64,000 nt of DNA from Paramacrobiotus metropolitanus (GCF_019649055.1 NW_026570224.1:496001-560000), one strand, 5' to 3'; positions 36,153 through 48,554 are shown, counted from the first letter of the stretch. Translations and numbers: made by a program. The notes: generated from the letters alone by a model not told the origin.

Positions 36153-38809
36153 ATGGATTTGACGCACTTTTTTGCCATTGTTTATGCTGTTTTCCCAACC
36201 GTCAACTGTCTCCTCTATGGAAGCAATGATTCGTTGGGGCCGGTACAGGTGAGATTTAACCACGTTATCCTTATTATTTTGCCCACTGTGTCGTGGGTTG
36301 TAATGCCGACATCAGAATTTTTTTCAAGTGACGTCTGTTGTGTATATATGATAAATTTTTGTGGAGACTGACTGACAATTTAATGTAATTAAACTGAATG
36401 GATATAATCATATGCAGTATTATAAAGCAATTTTGATGTCTTCCACCGAACAGCCAGATACCAAATAATACCATGCCGGTATCGTTTTATACCGATTAAC
36501 TATAATCGTAAATAGTACGTTTACTAAGTACAATAAACTTTAACAAACTACCACACAGAAGCGCTAAAGACTGTATTGAAGCTGACGTTATTTAAAGTAA
36601 ACAAATGCTAGCTGCTTTCCGGTATGTTTACCCGTTTGCTTGGAATTCTTTGTATCAGGAGAAACTAGTTTTTCGGAGCGAAGAAATCCAGTTGATTCAA
36701 GCCAATGATACCATAGACGATAGCGCGAATGAAATTCCTATGCAAATGACCGACGGGAGCCTTTTCATTGAGGATTCCACTGCGAAGGACTGTGGTGTTG
36801 GTCTTAATGAAACGATGACAGTGAATCTGGATGATCAATATTGTCCACTGCCAAAGGGAACACCCATGGTTAATATAGGAGGTGACTCGGGTCTACCGGT
36901 GGAGTACTTCGTTATCGGTATGCATCCGTAAGTACGATACAGTACAGTACAGATATCTGTATACCCAACATGTCAAACTGGTTAAAGTTTATCTCGGAAT
37001 TAATTTGCTTATTCAGTTTTCTGTTGTATATTATTTTGTTTTTGACTTGTGGCGCTTGTAGTTCTGAGAGTATATCATACTTATTATTTCCGATGTTGCA
37101 ATAACCAGCTTTAAATTAGGTAAAAACGTTTTTGCAATCAATAAGTCACCGTATGTGATCACAAGTGTATTTCGTGCATTCTATACTCAATGTTTGTCGC
37201 GGTCAGCGTTTTTCAAAGCACAAAGGAAACCTCTCAGTGTTTTGTTTTCTCTTTGTTATCCGCAACGTATGCCGACGTACGCCGGTATAATTGTGCATAA
37301 TGTATATTAACGCAGAGGTGCAATACCTTACATCTGCAGGCTTTTCTTCGCCTTAGCAGCGTTGTTGCATCCGGTTGGAAAGGTTCCGATATGTGCAATG
37401 CTGAATTATCCAGTAGCGTAAATATTCGCTTACTTATTCGATAGTAATGTTGGCATTTTTGCAGGGTCTTTTCGTTTCCGGATTCCTCGGATGGCACTTT
37501 AACACTGCAACAGCCCATTAACGCCACTGCTAGCTATAACGTTTCGGTGGCCGTGACTAGTATCTGTGGGACTTACGTTCTGGTGACCGTGGTAATCAAC
37601 GTGAAATGCAATCCAACTGGCCCGACTACGCAACTACCGGTCAGTGCAACTGACTCACCTGCTACAGTTCATGGGAAAAGTTTTTCGCCAGATTGTCCAC
37701 CGCGGCTCGTGTCGCCGAGTGATGGCACTTTAGTTGTCAATTGCGTGACACTGGAGAGCGATCCTAACATTCGATATATACCGCCAGATCATATTGTAGG
37801 AAAATTGATTATGAAAGGAGCGAAAAATTACTCCTTTTTTCTGCGATCCAGAAGGTGAGTATCATTTTTATGTACAGAGGAGTAGCAGGACTGCAAAAGT
37901 ATTTTGAATAGGCTCAGTTAGTGCCAATTGTCTGATACATATTGTTTGCCCAGTGCACTATTGCAAGTGCTAGCAGTAAGCGAATATATAACCTGTTGCC
38001 GGTGTTGGGAGGTGAATCAGACATATTGCAATACATACCACGTCTATGACCGGAATTAATTACGGCTGTATTTAATCGTCGGTTGTACTTTTAGGACCGT
38101 CATCTCAGAAAAACATTGCACAGAGCAGAAAGTTGAAGAATTTTGTTACGTCTTTTTAGCAATTTTGTGGTGTTTAATAACGGGAGCGTGGCAATGGGAG
38201 GATATTTGGCAGGAGACGGGTTTAAAAGCGTACTATCGCTAAATATTACGGACAGTTTGGGTGACTGCGCAGAATCGCTGTTGGTCGATGTTTCTGTTCT
38301 GGTGGATTGCTATCCCGAGCGTCAACGAGACATTCTGCCAGCTTTTGACCATTCATCAACAGAAGTCAGTTCAGGTGAGTACGTCGACTGTTAGGGTTCC
38401 TTAGCATGCGACCGGTACATACCATTAAATGCTATTAGCCGGCAGAACAAAGATACGGAATAACTATCATATAGTACGATCATACAGTGATACCGCACCT
38501 AATAAGTTTTTCTTTTTTGTTATCGCATGGAAAATACGAGTATGTGTAAAAGTATGACTGATTAAATAAAGACTGCAGACACATTGGTTACTTCTACAGT
38601 ACAGTAAATGAGTATTTCATAACCCGATTGCAAGTTGCTAAAATTTTATAGAAAATCGTGTGTCAAGCGAAAGCACAACTCCTTCAACCACCGCTTCCAT
38701 GCCGGATGGTGTTCTCATGAGTCCATCGGAACATGTGGATCCCACTCCACCCATGGCCCAAACACCGCTGTACATCTTACTAGGAATCCCTCCTGGAGTT
38801 GACATTTGA
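36153..38809 (+). CDS. Secreted protein with two related Cys-containing beta-rich repeats
   Basis: Five exons (36153-36248, 36659-36927, 37465-37854, 38160-38374 and 38652-38809) give 375 residues with matching phases. The first exon encodes a signal peptide (MDLTHFFAIVYAVFPTVNC). Two segments of about 50 residues look alike. The first, in exon 3, runs DGTLTLQQPI...YNVSVAVTSICGTYVLVTVVINVKC. The second, in exon 4, runs NGSVAMGG...SVLSLNITDSLGDCAESLLVDVSVLVDC. Each alternates hydrophobic residues like beta strands and has a Cys pair about 15 residues apart. Several Asn-X-Ser/Thr sites are present. The tail is Ser/Thr/Pro-rich and has no membrane anchor that I can see. The beta-sandwich style recalls cadherin or Ig-like repeats, but no family motif is present. 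The start of exon 2 is the least certain boundary. Confidence 0.6.
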
Positions 38810-39512
38810 TTGCCTTACAGCATTGTTTGTTCTACAAATCATCGAGCACTTCACGCTACAACCGTTGTTTAACAGGCACACGGATCTGGATTTGTGTTCG
38901 AAAAAATGCTGGATATTTTCTTCCAGCAATGATAATCATTGCAATTGGAATTTCTGCAATTAGAAGTGACCATGGGCTCTCGAGATGCAAATATTATTTA
39001 TCTAACGTATAATTATAATAGTGAAATACCTGAATTTTTAAAACGAACTAGTTTTATTGTTGCTCCACTTTATACCTTAAAAAAATTTAACAAAGATTGT
39101 TTTAACTTGACGCAATTACCAGTGCAACATTAACGGATTACCTTTCATCAAAACTTGTGACCGTACAGATCAATAAAATGTACTAATATACTGCAAGCTT
39201 TACGGAAAGATAGGATGCATTCACAGAACTGCACAACCAAATCATTTGTCTTGATCTTCCTCAGAACAACACTCTCATGTGCTCTAATGCACAAAAAATC
39301 GATTTTGAAACAATCGCTTGTCCTTCAGGTGAGGAAAGCAGTTCATCCAGCAGAAACGCATAATTTATCGGTTTTTTTCAGTTAAAACAAGACGGTCAAA
39401 TGCAGAGATCCACAAGTAAATATGCCCGCAGCGTTATCACAGTATGTATCGCGAATTTTCAGTTAAGTGAGGGAAAAGTTCCAAAAATTTGCCGCATCGA
39501 TGCAGACGTCAA
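38810..39512. other. Intergenic between convergent genes
   Basis: About 700 bases between the stop of the secreted protein gene and the stop of WDR83. No gene supported. Confidence 0.45.
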
Positions 39513-40506
39513 TCAGGTGTCCACTGCTTTCCAGATAAACAGCTTATTCTTGGCCGTGCTTATAAAAGAACCATCTTTGGGATGATGCGCAACACAGGTG
39601 ATGACAGTCTCCCCTAACCCGTGATCCAGTTTCTGCACTATTTGTCCCGTAATTAAATCCCAACAGTAGACCTGGCCATCCTCTGAGCCAGACAAGACAT
39701 GGGTGTCTTTCGCGTTCAGACCGGCATCACACCGGTAGTCGGCACTCTTGTGTCCGACGTATTCTCCCAACATTTCCCCATTATCTTTATCCATCAACAT
39801 CACCGCGCTCTCCATGGTGCCCAACAGGATGCCTTGGCTGTCGTTGGTGAAGCAGACGCTGGTGACGGATTTCCCAATGTAGTCCTGGTGCAGTTTGCCC
39901 GCGCGCAGATCATAGCGCCGAATCCGTCCGTCGAGCGATCCCGTGAGAATTTCGTAATTGGTAGCCACAATGGACATCACCTGGTCTTTAGCTTCGTCTA
40001 GGGTCTGCACTGGTTCCTGCTTTTGACTTTTTAGATCCCAAACCTAAAAAAACTACTATGTCGGCAGTGGACAAACGAGATGGCAGACATCCTGAACCAT
40101 TCAATCATACCTTAACAGTGCAGTCAAGACTCCCCGAGAGAACAACTGTGGATTCTTCATTGAAGCACACGCAGTTCACTTTGCCCATGTGGCCTCGAAG
40201 TTTCCGCAAAGCCTTTCCACTCCCAACATCCCACAGCATTACCGTTTTATCGGCAGAACCGGAGGCGATTTGTGAGCTGTCAAACGATCCTCTTGCGTCC
40301 AAGACTTCGAATCCATGGCCCGCGTACGTCTTGAGTAGCAGTTGACGATAAGGATTCCACAATTTTATGGATTTATCCGCACCGCAGGTGATGCAGTAAT
40401 TGCCGTCCACATTTAAACGTGCTGCGCGAATGGCGCCCTGCTTACAGTCAAAGCTCTCCGGGGAAGACGAGTAAAGTGTCTGGGAATGCGCGGAACTCAT
40501 TGTCAT
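39513..40506 (-). CDS. WDR83: WDR83 (MORG1) WD40 repeat protein
   Basis: WD40 scaffold found in ERK signalling complexes and in spliceosomes. Two exons, 40506-40111 and 40043-39513, give 308 residues (human 315), enough for one seven-bladed propeller with no extra domains. WD repeats are plain: QGAIRAARLNVDGNYCITCGADKSIKLWNP, SGSADKTVMLWDV, GHMGKVNCVCF...SLDCTVKVWDL, TGSLDGRIRRYDLRAG, LLGTMESAVMLMDKDNG, GHKSADYRCDAGL, LSGSEDGQVYCWDL and a final KNKLFIWKA. The order LNxDGNYCxTCGxDKxxKLWNP followed by the GHKSxxY(R/K) block is typical of MORG1. The ATG at 40506 is used; a second ATG two codons on is equally possible. Confidence 0.94.
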
Positions 40507-41160
40507 TTAGCTATTCTTCTAGAAATTATGACGTAAACTTAAGAGGTATCACGATTAACTTTAAATGAATTAGAATCGCTGAAGGCTTGAAGCCATAAAA
40601 GCCGTAACAGATGTTATTCGTTTTCAGGGCAAGTTGGCAAAATCAAAAAGTTAATATCTCAACACACACTCATTCCGCAGTGTTTCAAAACAATTCAAAA
40701 TTGAAAACATTCCAAAACAATGAAAACATCAACAGATCTGGTCACCAAAAATTCAAAATTCGTGTAAGTTCAGCTTCCCTTACGCGACTACGTCACAGCA
40801 AGTCGTGCATTTGCCCCAATTACAACCGCCCCCGAAAGATGATCAGCTGCCGACAGCCCATGAAAACTCTGCAGTGCAAAAATCATAACTTTAAACTTTG
40901 TAAGTCCTTTGCAGGTTGCTGTTTCGGTTCCAGCAGAATATTGTTTGTTTTCGCATCGGGATCGCACTTTTTATATGCAATTTCTAAAATACTGGAATAC
41001 CTGCGATAAAGTTTCAGTAGATTTTGAACGGTGTTGTTTGCTTATTGCTTATCGTGAATGCCGCTGGACTTGTCCAATGGAATCCTAATACCTCTTCGAG
41101 TAGTCTTTACAAGATTCTCTCAAAACGAAAACAGTATTTCTGCAGACGCCGGAGAACTGT
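40507..41160. promoter_or_regulatory. Shared upstream region of WDR83 and MRPL21
   Basis: 654 bases between divergent start codons. An open frame at 40611-41009 has no family features and is more likely chance. The promoters of both genes are expected here. Confidence 0.4.
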
Positions 41161-42467
41161 ATGCATTGCTTTAGGATGGCTCTCTTTTCTCGACGAGCGT
41201 TAGCCTCTGCACGACTTATTTTACCGGTTAATTTTGGTAAGCAGTTTGCTTTGTAATGCCAAAAATGTAGCATTAGCAGCTCGGCTAACGTTTGACATTT
41301 TCTTATAATTCTTATTAGCGTCGTCTCCTATAAGTTTTCCGTGTGGGATTCCTCTGCATTTCCGATGTATATCCGATGATAATCCAAAGGACGGGAGCAA
41401 CAAGAAATTCCCCTACTCTAAGAATGGACGTGTCAGTTTTGTTAACACTTTGGGAGATCAAAGGTATTCGTGGGGTTTTCTATCGCTCATTCGCAGTTTG
41501 TTTTCTTGTTTGCGGATTATGGTGAAGTAGAACTACTGAGTTTTTTAAATAGTTGAGTTTTCTTGTAGCAAAAATCCATTTAATCCTAATCTGTACCCCG
41601 AAGAAGTGAAATACGGTGATCCTTTGGAGGGATTGAGTCCCGTTGAAGAAGATATTTATAAAGGTAATGACGATCAACTTTGACAAGTATTTAAGAGAAA
41701 TCGCATACTACCGAATGCTGTAAAGGATTATCGCTGATCGATTTAACTATTTGCAGATATTGTCGGGAAAATAAATACCCAGATATCTGAGGAGAGCTAT
41801 GGAAGGCCATTTGCGGTGATTCACGTTTCACAGAGACAGTACCGAGTGACGGAAGGAGATATCATCATGGTCGAGCATACATTTCCGTTGGATGTTGGAG
41901 AAAGGATTAAATTTGAAAAGGTACAAATTTGTATTTCATTAGCTTACTTTTATGGTTCTGAAAATTATTATTACAATGTTTTACTAATGGAATGTTTTTA
42001 TACGTTAACTGACTTGCGGCACTGATTCTGGTGCAGTATTGGTGTTTTTTAGGTCCTGGCAGCTGGTTGTGCTGACTTCTCGCTCATTGGTCGTCCAATA
42101 TTAGAGTAAGCAGTTCTTCTGCAGTTGCTCTCAAACCGCGTTTCTATTTAATTGTAATAGTGCCGTTGTTGTAGCCGAAATCTGGTGGATATCGAGGCTA
42201 CCTGCATCGAAAAATCTCTGGCTTATCCCATCATAAAATTTCAGCACATTAAACCTCTTTCTTTGCGAAGGCGGCGCTGTAAGTTGATTCATGAACATTG
42301 GTCTGATTGTAGGTGAATCCTGTGACTTTTGACGCACGGTATCCATAAAATTTTTTTATTTAGTTTTCAGAAACCCGGAAACTATGATAAGGATAAACAA
42401 GATTACTTTTAAAAGGAAGCTTAACGATTTGACGCATCCGGATGACGTTGTACATACGATTCATTAA
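41161..42467 (+). CDS. MRPL21: Mitochondrial ribosomal protein bL21m (MRPL21)
   Basis: Large-subunit protein of the mitochondrial ribosome. Seven exons: 41161-41236, 41319-41463, 41569-41663, 41757-41920, 42053-42105, 42175-42278 and 42364-42467. They give 246 residues with all phases matching. The first exon is Arg/Ala/Ser-rich with no acidic residue (ALFSRRALASARLILPVNF), as expected for a mitochondrial targeting sequence; the mature start may be at the second Met. The L21 core spans exons 4-6: RPFAVIHVSQRQYRVTEGD, DVGERIKFEKVLAAG, DFSLIGRPIL, DIEATCIEKS and a basic LRRRR stretch. The end (PETMIRINKITFK) matches the TVLRINSIEI end of human MRPL21. Confidence 0.92.
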
Positions 42468-42551
42468 TATTTTGTCTTTGTTTCGTTGCTGTTGGGCATT
42501 GGCAGTGTTTGATTGTACTATTACGGAAAATCTCTACATTGTCGTCAGTTT

Positions 42552-43723
42552 TTAAAGGAGTTTGACCTCTTCGGTTAATAAATCGGAAGAAATGCTACAT
42601 AAAAAGGACAATGCATCGACTGTTGATCTGGGTTGAGTAGCGCAACTGATGCTGTCACATCGGTCCGGTTTGACTTGGCGAATTGCGCTGGGATGTTCGC
42701 ACTGTGCCAGCGGATGTCGAGCTGCTTGATGGGCATACATGCGCTGCTGTGGGGACGTCAACATTCTTTTGGCAATCTTGTTCCAGTCTTTGCATTTGCG
42801 CTCGCACTTCGCCGACGACGCCGGGCATCTGGATGATTCGTATTCACTCACAACAAGGTACAGCGGTTTTCCCCATTCAGGAGTCTCTGTAAATTATTAG
42901 AGTTTGTAATTGCTCATAAAATCACAAATTATTGGGACAATTTACGGGCAGTATGGCTGCAGAAATTTCTTCTGGACGAGAACAGGGGTTCGCATTTCCG
43001 GGAGTCTTTCTTAAAGCATTTCTGTGAGGGATTTTCTCGATCATCCACTGGTGCGTGCAGGCATGGAGCTTTTGTGCAGGATGGGAGATTCTGGCGGTTG
43101 CAGCACGTCATTAAAGAAGATTTTGGGGGGTTACAACTTTTCTGCTCGCATCTTTTCTGATCCTCCCGGATAACTCGTTCTTCGTCATAACACTGCAACG
43201 GAGATTCCCGGATCGGAACGCTGCATTTATCCGTACTGGCTAACGGGCTTTTGTAGGATTTTTTCACCGTTTGTGTCGTTTTTTTCTCGATCTGACACGT
43301 TCGGACGGCTTTCTTGGGGCATTGATCAGACGTTTCGCAACCGCTGGAGCATAATTCACTGAGACTGTTGTTGGAGCAGCGACTAATCTGCGCAACTTCG
43401 TACTTGTTATACCGGTTGGTAGAAGTTTTTGGTTGGGAACAGGAACGCTGCCGGCGTGACAGTTTCTGGACGATTTGTTTTCGCGTTTCGGCATTGCAGT
43501 CTTCGTTAAATGCACGGAACAACTGAGAATCCGATTGCAAAAACGATGCGACTTGTACTGCTGGTTCTTTTCTGCACGTTTCAGGCTTCTTCACAAGTGG
43601 TTTGCAAGTAGGAAGGCTTTTCTCACATCGCTTTTTAATTTCGGTTAGCGGGCAGTCGCCATACGCTGGTGTGATGGGGCGTGATTTACGACCAAAGCTG
43701 ACCTGCAAATGACCATTGGCCAT
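42552..43723 (-). CDS. Cys-rich basic orphan protein
   Basis: Two exons, 43723-42946 and 42886-42552, join in phase (GCC-C|AG) and give 370 residues. The protein has about 29 cysteines, often flanked by Lys/Arg (KKRCEKSLPTCKP, RKCEPLF, KCERKCKDW). It has no signal peptide and no membrane segment, so it should be intracellular. Cys spacing is irregular and does not match a zinc-finger class I know. An intracellular, basic, Cys-rich composition is seen in some sperm structural and chromatin proteins, but that is only an analogy. It lies 160 bases downstream of another orphan gene on the same strand. If the intron were retained, the protein would stop at 42929, five codons after the donor. Confidence 0.6.
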
Positions 43724-43883
43724 TGAATATGTTTGACGTAAACCGGAAATTAACTAGGAAAGTGAACTTATGCCCAGTAACATGCACAAACACCCAATGC
43801 ACTGCGTCCGAAATTAAACAGAATACGGTATAAAATAAGTAACTCGGTCATATAAAGAATAATGTTTTCATGCGTAGCATAAG

Positions 43884-45576
43884 TTATACTGACGGTGAAT
43901 CAATGATTACTTTTTCAAAGACCTCTAAACCATTGCAATCTTTTTCTACTTCCGGCGGAACAACGAATCCAGCCCACTGGTCAATAACGCTGCCACGGTT
44001 GCATGCATCAGCTGATTTTGGACGATTACTCGATAAGCGTGGCATTGTTCTCAACGTTCTGCATTTCCTGTTGGCGCTCGGGCGCACAAATCCGGTCTGT
44101 AACGGTTTGGGAATTTCACACGCTGACACCGGTGGGAAATCAGCATCTACAGCAACGGCCAAGACGCCTTCGTCCAATTCGAGATCACGGACATTATGCT
44201 CCAGCAGGAAATTCTCTTCATATCTGTCGATCAGTTGTTTCTGCAGTTCATGAATTTCCAACGCTTTCTTCCACAATCCCTCATTTTCCGGAGTTAGCAT
44301 AACCGATACAGTCGGGCATTCCTTGTCACACCCATGCAAGCTCAGGAAAAAGCGGCGAACTGCAGCTACATCCGCTGGTGTTTCGCCGGTCTTCACTAGC
44401 TATCAAATGGTCAACGAAGTGATCGACAAGATAAAAAAACTTCATTTTAGGCTGTTTAAGTAATAAGCGTGTACAGGTACAATATAATGAGCAAATCAGT
44501 AAAAGGACTGCAATAATTTTTACCATAATAAAATAAATTTTTTATTTAATATGGTACGTACCGTAAAATCCGATATTGACGCCCCCCGAAATTAACGCCC
44601 TCTGCGGTTTTAAGCGCCCCCTCTCGAAGATATCGAAAAATTAAAAGCCCAGGGCGTCAATATCGGATTTTACGGTATATACTGTAATTATTAATAAGGG
44701 GACTAGTAAATGCGATGTATGTACCGCACTTTATGTTATATGTTTTGTGACCTTTGTTTAACGAATCAGTTGATAGAAAATTTTTCTATCACGAAATGTC
44801 ATGTGTCAACTAACTTCATCAGTATAGCGGCGTATCAGACAGTCCATATCCGACTTTTGCTGGCGAATATGATCCAGTTCTTCATTGAACACCTGAATAT
44901 CTTGCTGCCTCTGACGAATCTGACAACTCCGCTCTTCTAACTGCTCGCGTTGTGCATACTCATTGTCCAGATCGTGCTGCTGCTGTTTCGTCTGCAGTTG
45001 CATTAGTTTTTTACGTTTACACTTCAAATCATACTTCCAGTTGGCCAGAATGCAGGGCTTCTTTTCAATAAGATCTTCCAGATGCTCGGCATGGATCATC
45101 TGTCCAGCGCGCAGCACCATCACCTGCGCACACCGACTGAGGATCTTATCGCGCACTTTGCGCCGATTACGGGATATCTTCCGTTTTAGTTCGTGGGCCT
45201 TTCGCTTATCACACTCAATCTTTTTTGCCACATCACACTGGATTTTCTGAATGGTTTTGGCTAAATTACTGCGTTCACTTTGCAGTTTATCCACAGCGTC
45301 CTGTGCACAGACGATGCGCTGGTCAATGGACGTGCTTTCCTGCTCCAGCCGACTGATCTCCTGTCGCAGCTTCCCAATACCGTCCACACAGCCATCTCTA
45401 TTCTTTATCAGCTTTTTAGACACTTCGCCATGTTTGGGCTCCTCGTGGTGGAGCTGAACGGCAATGTTCGTCAGCCAGTCTTGATCAGCGTTGTTCAGAG
45501 CGCACTGCAGCGCTTGAAAATCGATGCTGCCGTTGATGCCCGGGAATTCTTTCTGTAATGCTTTCCATGTTTGCAT
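43884..45576 (-). CDS. Coiled-coil protein, unknown
   Basis: Two exons, 45576-44815 and 44399-43884, both in phase 0, give 425 residues. The N-terminal 50 residues are globular (MQTWKALQKEFPG...DWLTNIAVQL). A long charged coiled coil runs from about residue 55 to 250, rich in Glu, Gln, Lys and Arg with heptad-like leucines (KLRQEISRLEQES, DKLQSERSNLAKTIQKI, REQLEERSCQIRQRQ). The second exon continues with LWKKALEIHELQKQLIDRYEENFLLEHN and a loose tail. The layout (small N-terminal domain plus coiled coil) resembles kinetochore or augmin (HAUS) subunits, but I cannot match it to one. Start chosen as the first ATG after upstream in-frame stops. Confidence 0.62.
44559..44677. mobile_element. 119-base MITE-like element with perfect terminal inverted repeats
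   Basis: The ends are exact complements over 26 bases (TACCGTAAAATCCGATATTG continuing with ACGCCC). Reading the outer TA as a target duplication leaves 24-base terminal repeats starting CCGTAAAATC, as in Tc1/mariner-type elements. The interior repeats a TTAACGCCC/TTAAGCGCCCC-like unit and codes for nothing. It lies in the intron of the coiled-coil gene (44400-44814). A short non-autonomous DNA transposon is the best reading. Confidence 0.75.
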
Positions 45577-46468
45577 CCCGCGGGGATTCCTTATTTAATA
45601 TCACATATTTGTACATTATCATAATCCGCTTCTCTGCAGCAGCCTTGTGCATTACTACTACCCTATGGGAATAGTTTTTAAGTACTTATAGTATAGCATG
45701 TCAGTTTTGGCTGCTTATGCTTAGTAACAGAGTTTGAGTTAGTATTATGGCAAACCTTTTATGCAGCAAGAGAGTAGTACAATAAGTATACGCGGTACTC
45801 GATTATACTTACTGTACCGGTATTGTTTTATGTTTTTTTAAACATTTTTTGAGGAATATTTAATAAAACTTATGGGCTGAGTTGACTACAATTATAAGAT
45901 ATGCGGCCTAATGCAAAGTTCTAAAACGCGCGCGTCCGTAAAAAAACATACGGGTCTATGCGTATTACAACACAATGTACTACATTCTTGTACATGTCGT
46001 CACACTTTCCGTTATTTTTCCATGGATGTACTAGCAAAGATAGTAAAATCCTTAAGATGATAAGGATCTTAACGATTTAACGCATTGTTTGTAATTATTA
46101 CTTATATAATTTCTCAAGCGACAATAATCGTGGTAAAACTACAGTGCAAAACGAGTATTTGTCGATGTGGTAATACAATGCGCTCGACAATTTTCGTTGC
46201 AACTTTACCGGCGCCATATAATTCTGGTAATTCTTTATTAACACTTCAGGCGACCACTTTTACTCAACCTGGTTCGTTTCGTGTGCTGCGATTTTAACGA
46301 CGGTTAGCGACCTTGATTCGCTGCTCTTCATACGGAAAATGGCCAAAATCATTAAACGGTCATCACTAAAGAGTTTCCGTACTAAATAGTAGCGCTAAAT
46401 TTTATTGCAGCACTCCATCTCAACGCCATTGTAATATTATTGTTATTTTTGCAAGGTCAGTAGCAAAT
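45577..46468. other. Intergenic
   Basis: About 890 bases upstream of two divergent genes, AT-rich, no coding frame supported. Confidence 0.45.
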
Positions 46469-47421
46469 ATGGCTTATCTGCTAATGGAAGTAGTGCGTTC
46501 TTGTTCGGTATTATTACTTTTATGCATATGTCTATTGTTGTTCACAGGTAAAATAGATACTGACCCAGTAACTCAGTATTATTCACATTCTTAATTATCA
46601 GCGAAATAATAAGTTTGCTTATCAACGAAAATTACGCTCAGAATCTTTTTCGATCTTCTCAGGATGCGGATACACGGACGTGGTGTACACTCCGACCCAG
46701 TTCGGCTACGGAGGCCGGTTAGGCGGATGGTCACTGGGCGGTGGACTATATGGATTCTCCGGTAACTGCTCCTTCCGGCCGGTCGGATGGGGCTACTACA
46801 CAACCACCGCGTCGCCCGTGTCCACCACCATCGGTCCCGGGGATTCCCAAGTGTATAACTGCGGCTTTGATCCCGCGGAGAGCAAGACCTTTGGTTACTG
46901 GGGCTACGAAGTACCGGCACCGCCAGTCGGAATGTCGTATCCCAATGTCGGATGGCCGTATTCCATGCCGTATCCGTACTTTACGCAGCCAACATACGGA
47001 CCTGTGGGACTTCCGTATTATGGCGTCCCGGTAGCGTATTATAATCCGTATCTTTTTGGCTTTGGTCGATATGACGGGATCTATGGAAGCGCGCGTAATC
47101 CTGGCTACGCGATACCGACACCGAAACCTCGTTTGACGCTAAACTCCCCGGTAAGCAAAAATCATGCTGAAAATATGGTCGTTGTCGATCACTACGCAAG
47201 TACTATCGCAGTGCATGCCTCTGAAATTTGAAAGAAATTGTGTGTAAAGCAAAATGTGCACTTTGAATCCAGACTTTTGCCAGCGGAAATCGGTTTAATA
47301 ATTTTTGCCACATATATACTAACTGAAAATGTGTCAAATATTAGGTTTTTGTGCTTATCAGGTTTACAAAGGATTTCGCTTCGGACCTGGAGGACAAGTC
47401 GTGGACTATTACAAGAAATAA
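46469..47421 (+). CDS. Secreted Gly/Tyr/Pro-rich protein 1
   Basis: Three exons, 46469-46547, 46663-47150 and 47362-47421, give 208 residues. Exon 1 is almost wholly a signal peptide (VLLLLCICLLLFT). The mature chain starts with a Gly-rich region, then has a conserved core: NCGF, KTFGYWGYEVP, PPVGMSYPNVGWPYSMPYPY, YGPVGLPYYGVPV, YNPYLFGFGRYDGIYG. The last exon encodes VYKGFRFGPGGQVVDYYKK. Two Cys pairs are possible (C..C in the Gly-rich part and NC in the core). The composition is that of an extracellular matrix, cuticle, silk-like or eggshell protein. I know no named family with this core. A paralogue lies 1.6 kb downstream on the same strand. Confidence 0.75.
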
Positions 47422-48554
47422 CCGTGCAATATTCTTCTACTAAAGGTGTAATTTTTTCCGTTACAACGGAACTTTCTTTTGTTAATAAGCGCTGTGTTTA
47501 TTTTGCTATTAATTTTTTTGTTTTGTTTGTTGCAAATTCGTTGCTGATGCAGATGTTCCGAATGATAGTTTCGAATATATGTTTGTAGTAGAAGTGCCAA
47601 ACGTTTTCCGCAAGATGGCTAACAAAATAGTCGTGACATTGTGTATTGTCTACTTGAAGGCCTACTGGATTACTGTAAACCGAAAAGACGATGATATTAT
47701 AGAACCGCATTGATCAAATTAAATTCTGAAACAGTTCATAACAACTTAATAATATGATTATGAGTTTACATTATTGTAGCATGCTATCTGGTCGGATAAC
47801 TGAAAATACACTTCCCAAAATCTAGCTATATACGCAGTAGGTAAATTTCTAACTGACGTTCTTAAGGGCCTACGTAATCGTTTGGCAGTTAAATATAATT
47901 AAAAAATTCATGTTTATTAACAAACATAAAATCATGAAATTGTGTAATACACAGCAAAATCTTGTCACTAGTTGAGAAAGCATATACTGGATACGCGGTC
48001 GGTAAACAAAATCAGTGCAAATTTGCAAACTGAAACGAGAATTGTATTGCTTTGCCCTATTACTGTCAACAATAAGAAAAGTACAATACTTGTACTGTTT
48101 TATTCGAGCAAAGCGTATGTCAGATTGTAGGAAACACTGTTTACCGCATATGTTTTTGTATGTAGCCGCGATGCTACCGGTACTTTCGTAGTGCACTGCA
48201 CTTACAATTTTTTTAGCCTAAAAATTAATGGATACCGTAACTTTCAATTGCTTTAACTGAGCATACTTCTTTATATAAATATAACACATGAAAACTCCAT
48301 TCCCAAATCTATACATTCGTAAAAACTGCACTTTTTAAAATTAGTATTTAAGACATGCTGTATGGTGGAATGCGCTGATAACTGCAAATTTGTGCGGATT
48401 TCTGTATACTTGTACGAGTACTAACCATTAGTCAGCGCATTATTACGAACATTAGGCAGATATTGTACACATGACGCACGGGTACATTCTTACACCGTTT
48501 TACTACTTCTGAACTTGCTTTTACGTATACTGCAGTGACATCTGAGAGTACTAG
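47422..48554. other. Intergenic
   Basis: About 1.1 kb, AT-rich, nothing recognisable. Confidence 0.45.

Noticed and set aside
40611-41009. 132-codon plus-strand frame between WDR83 and MRPL21
   Set aside because: No conserved motif, and it occupies the divergent promoter region.
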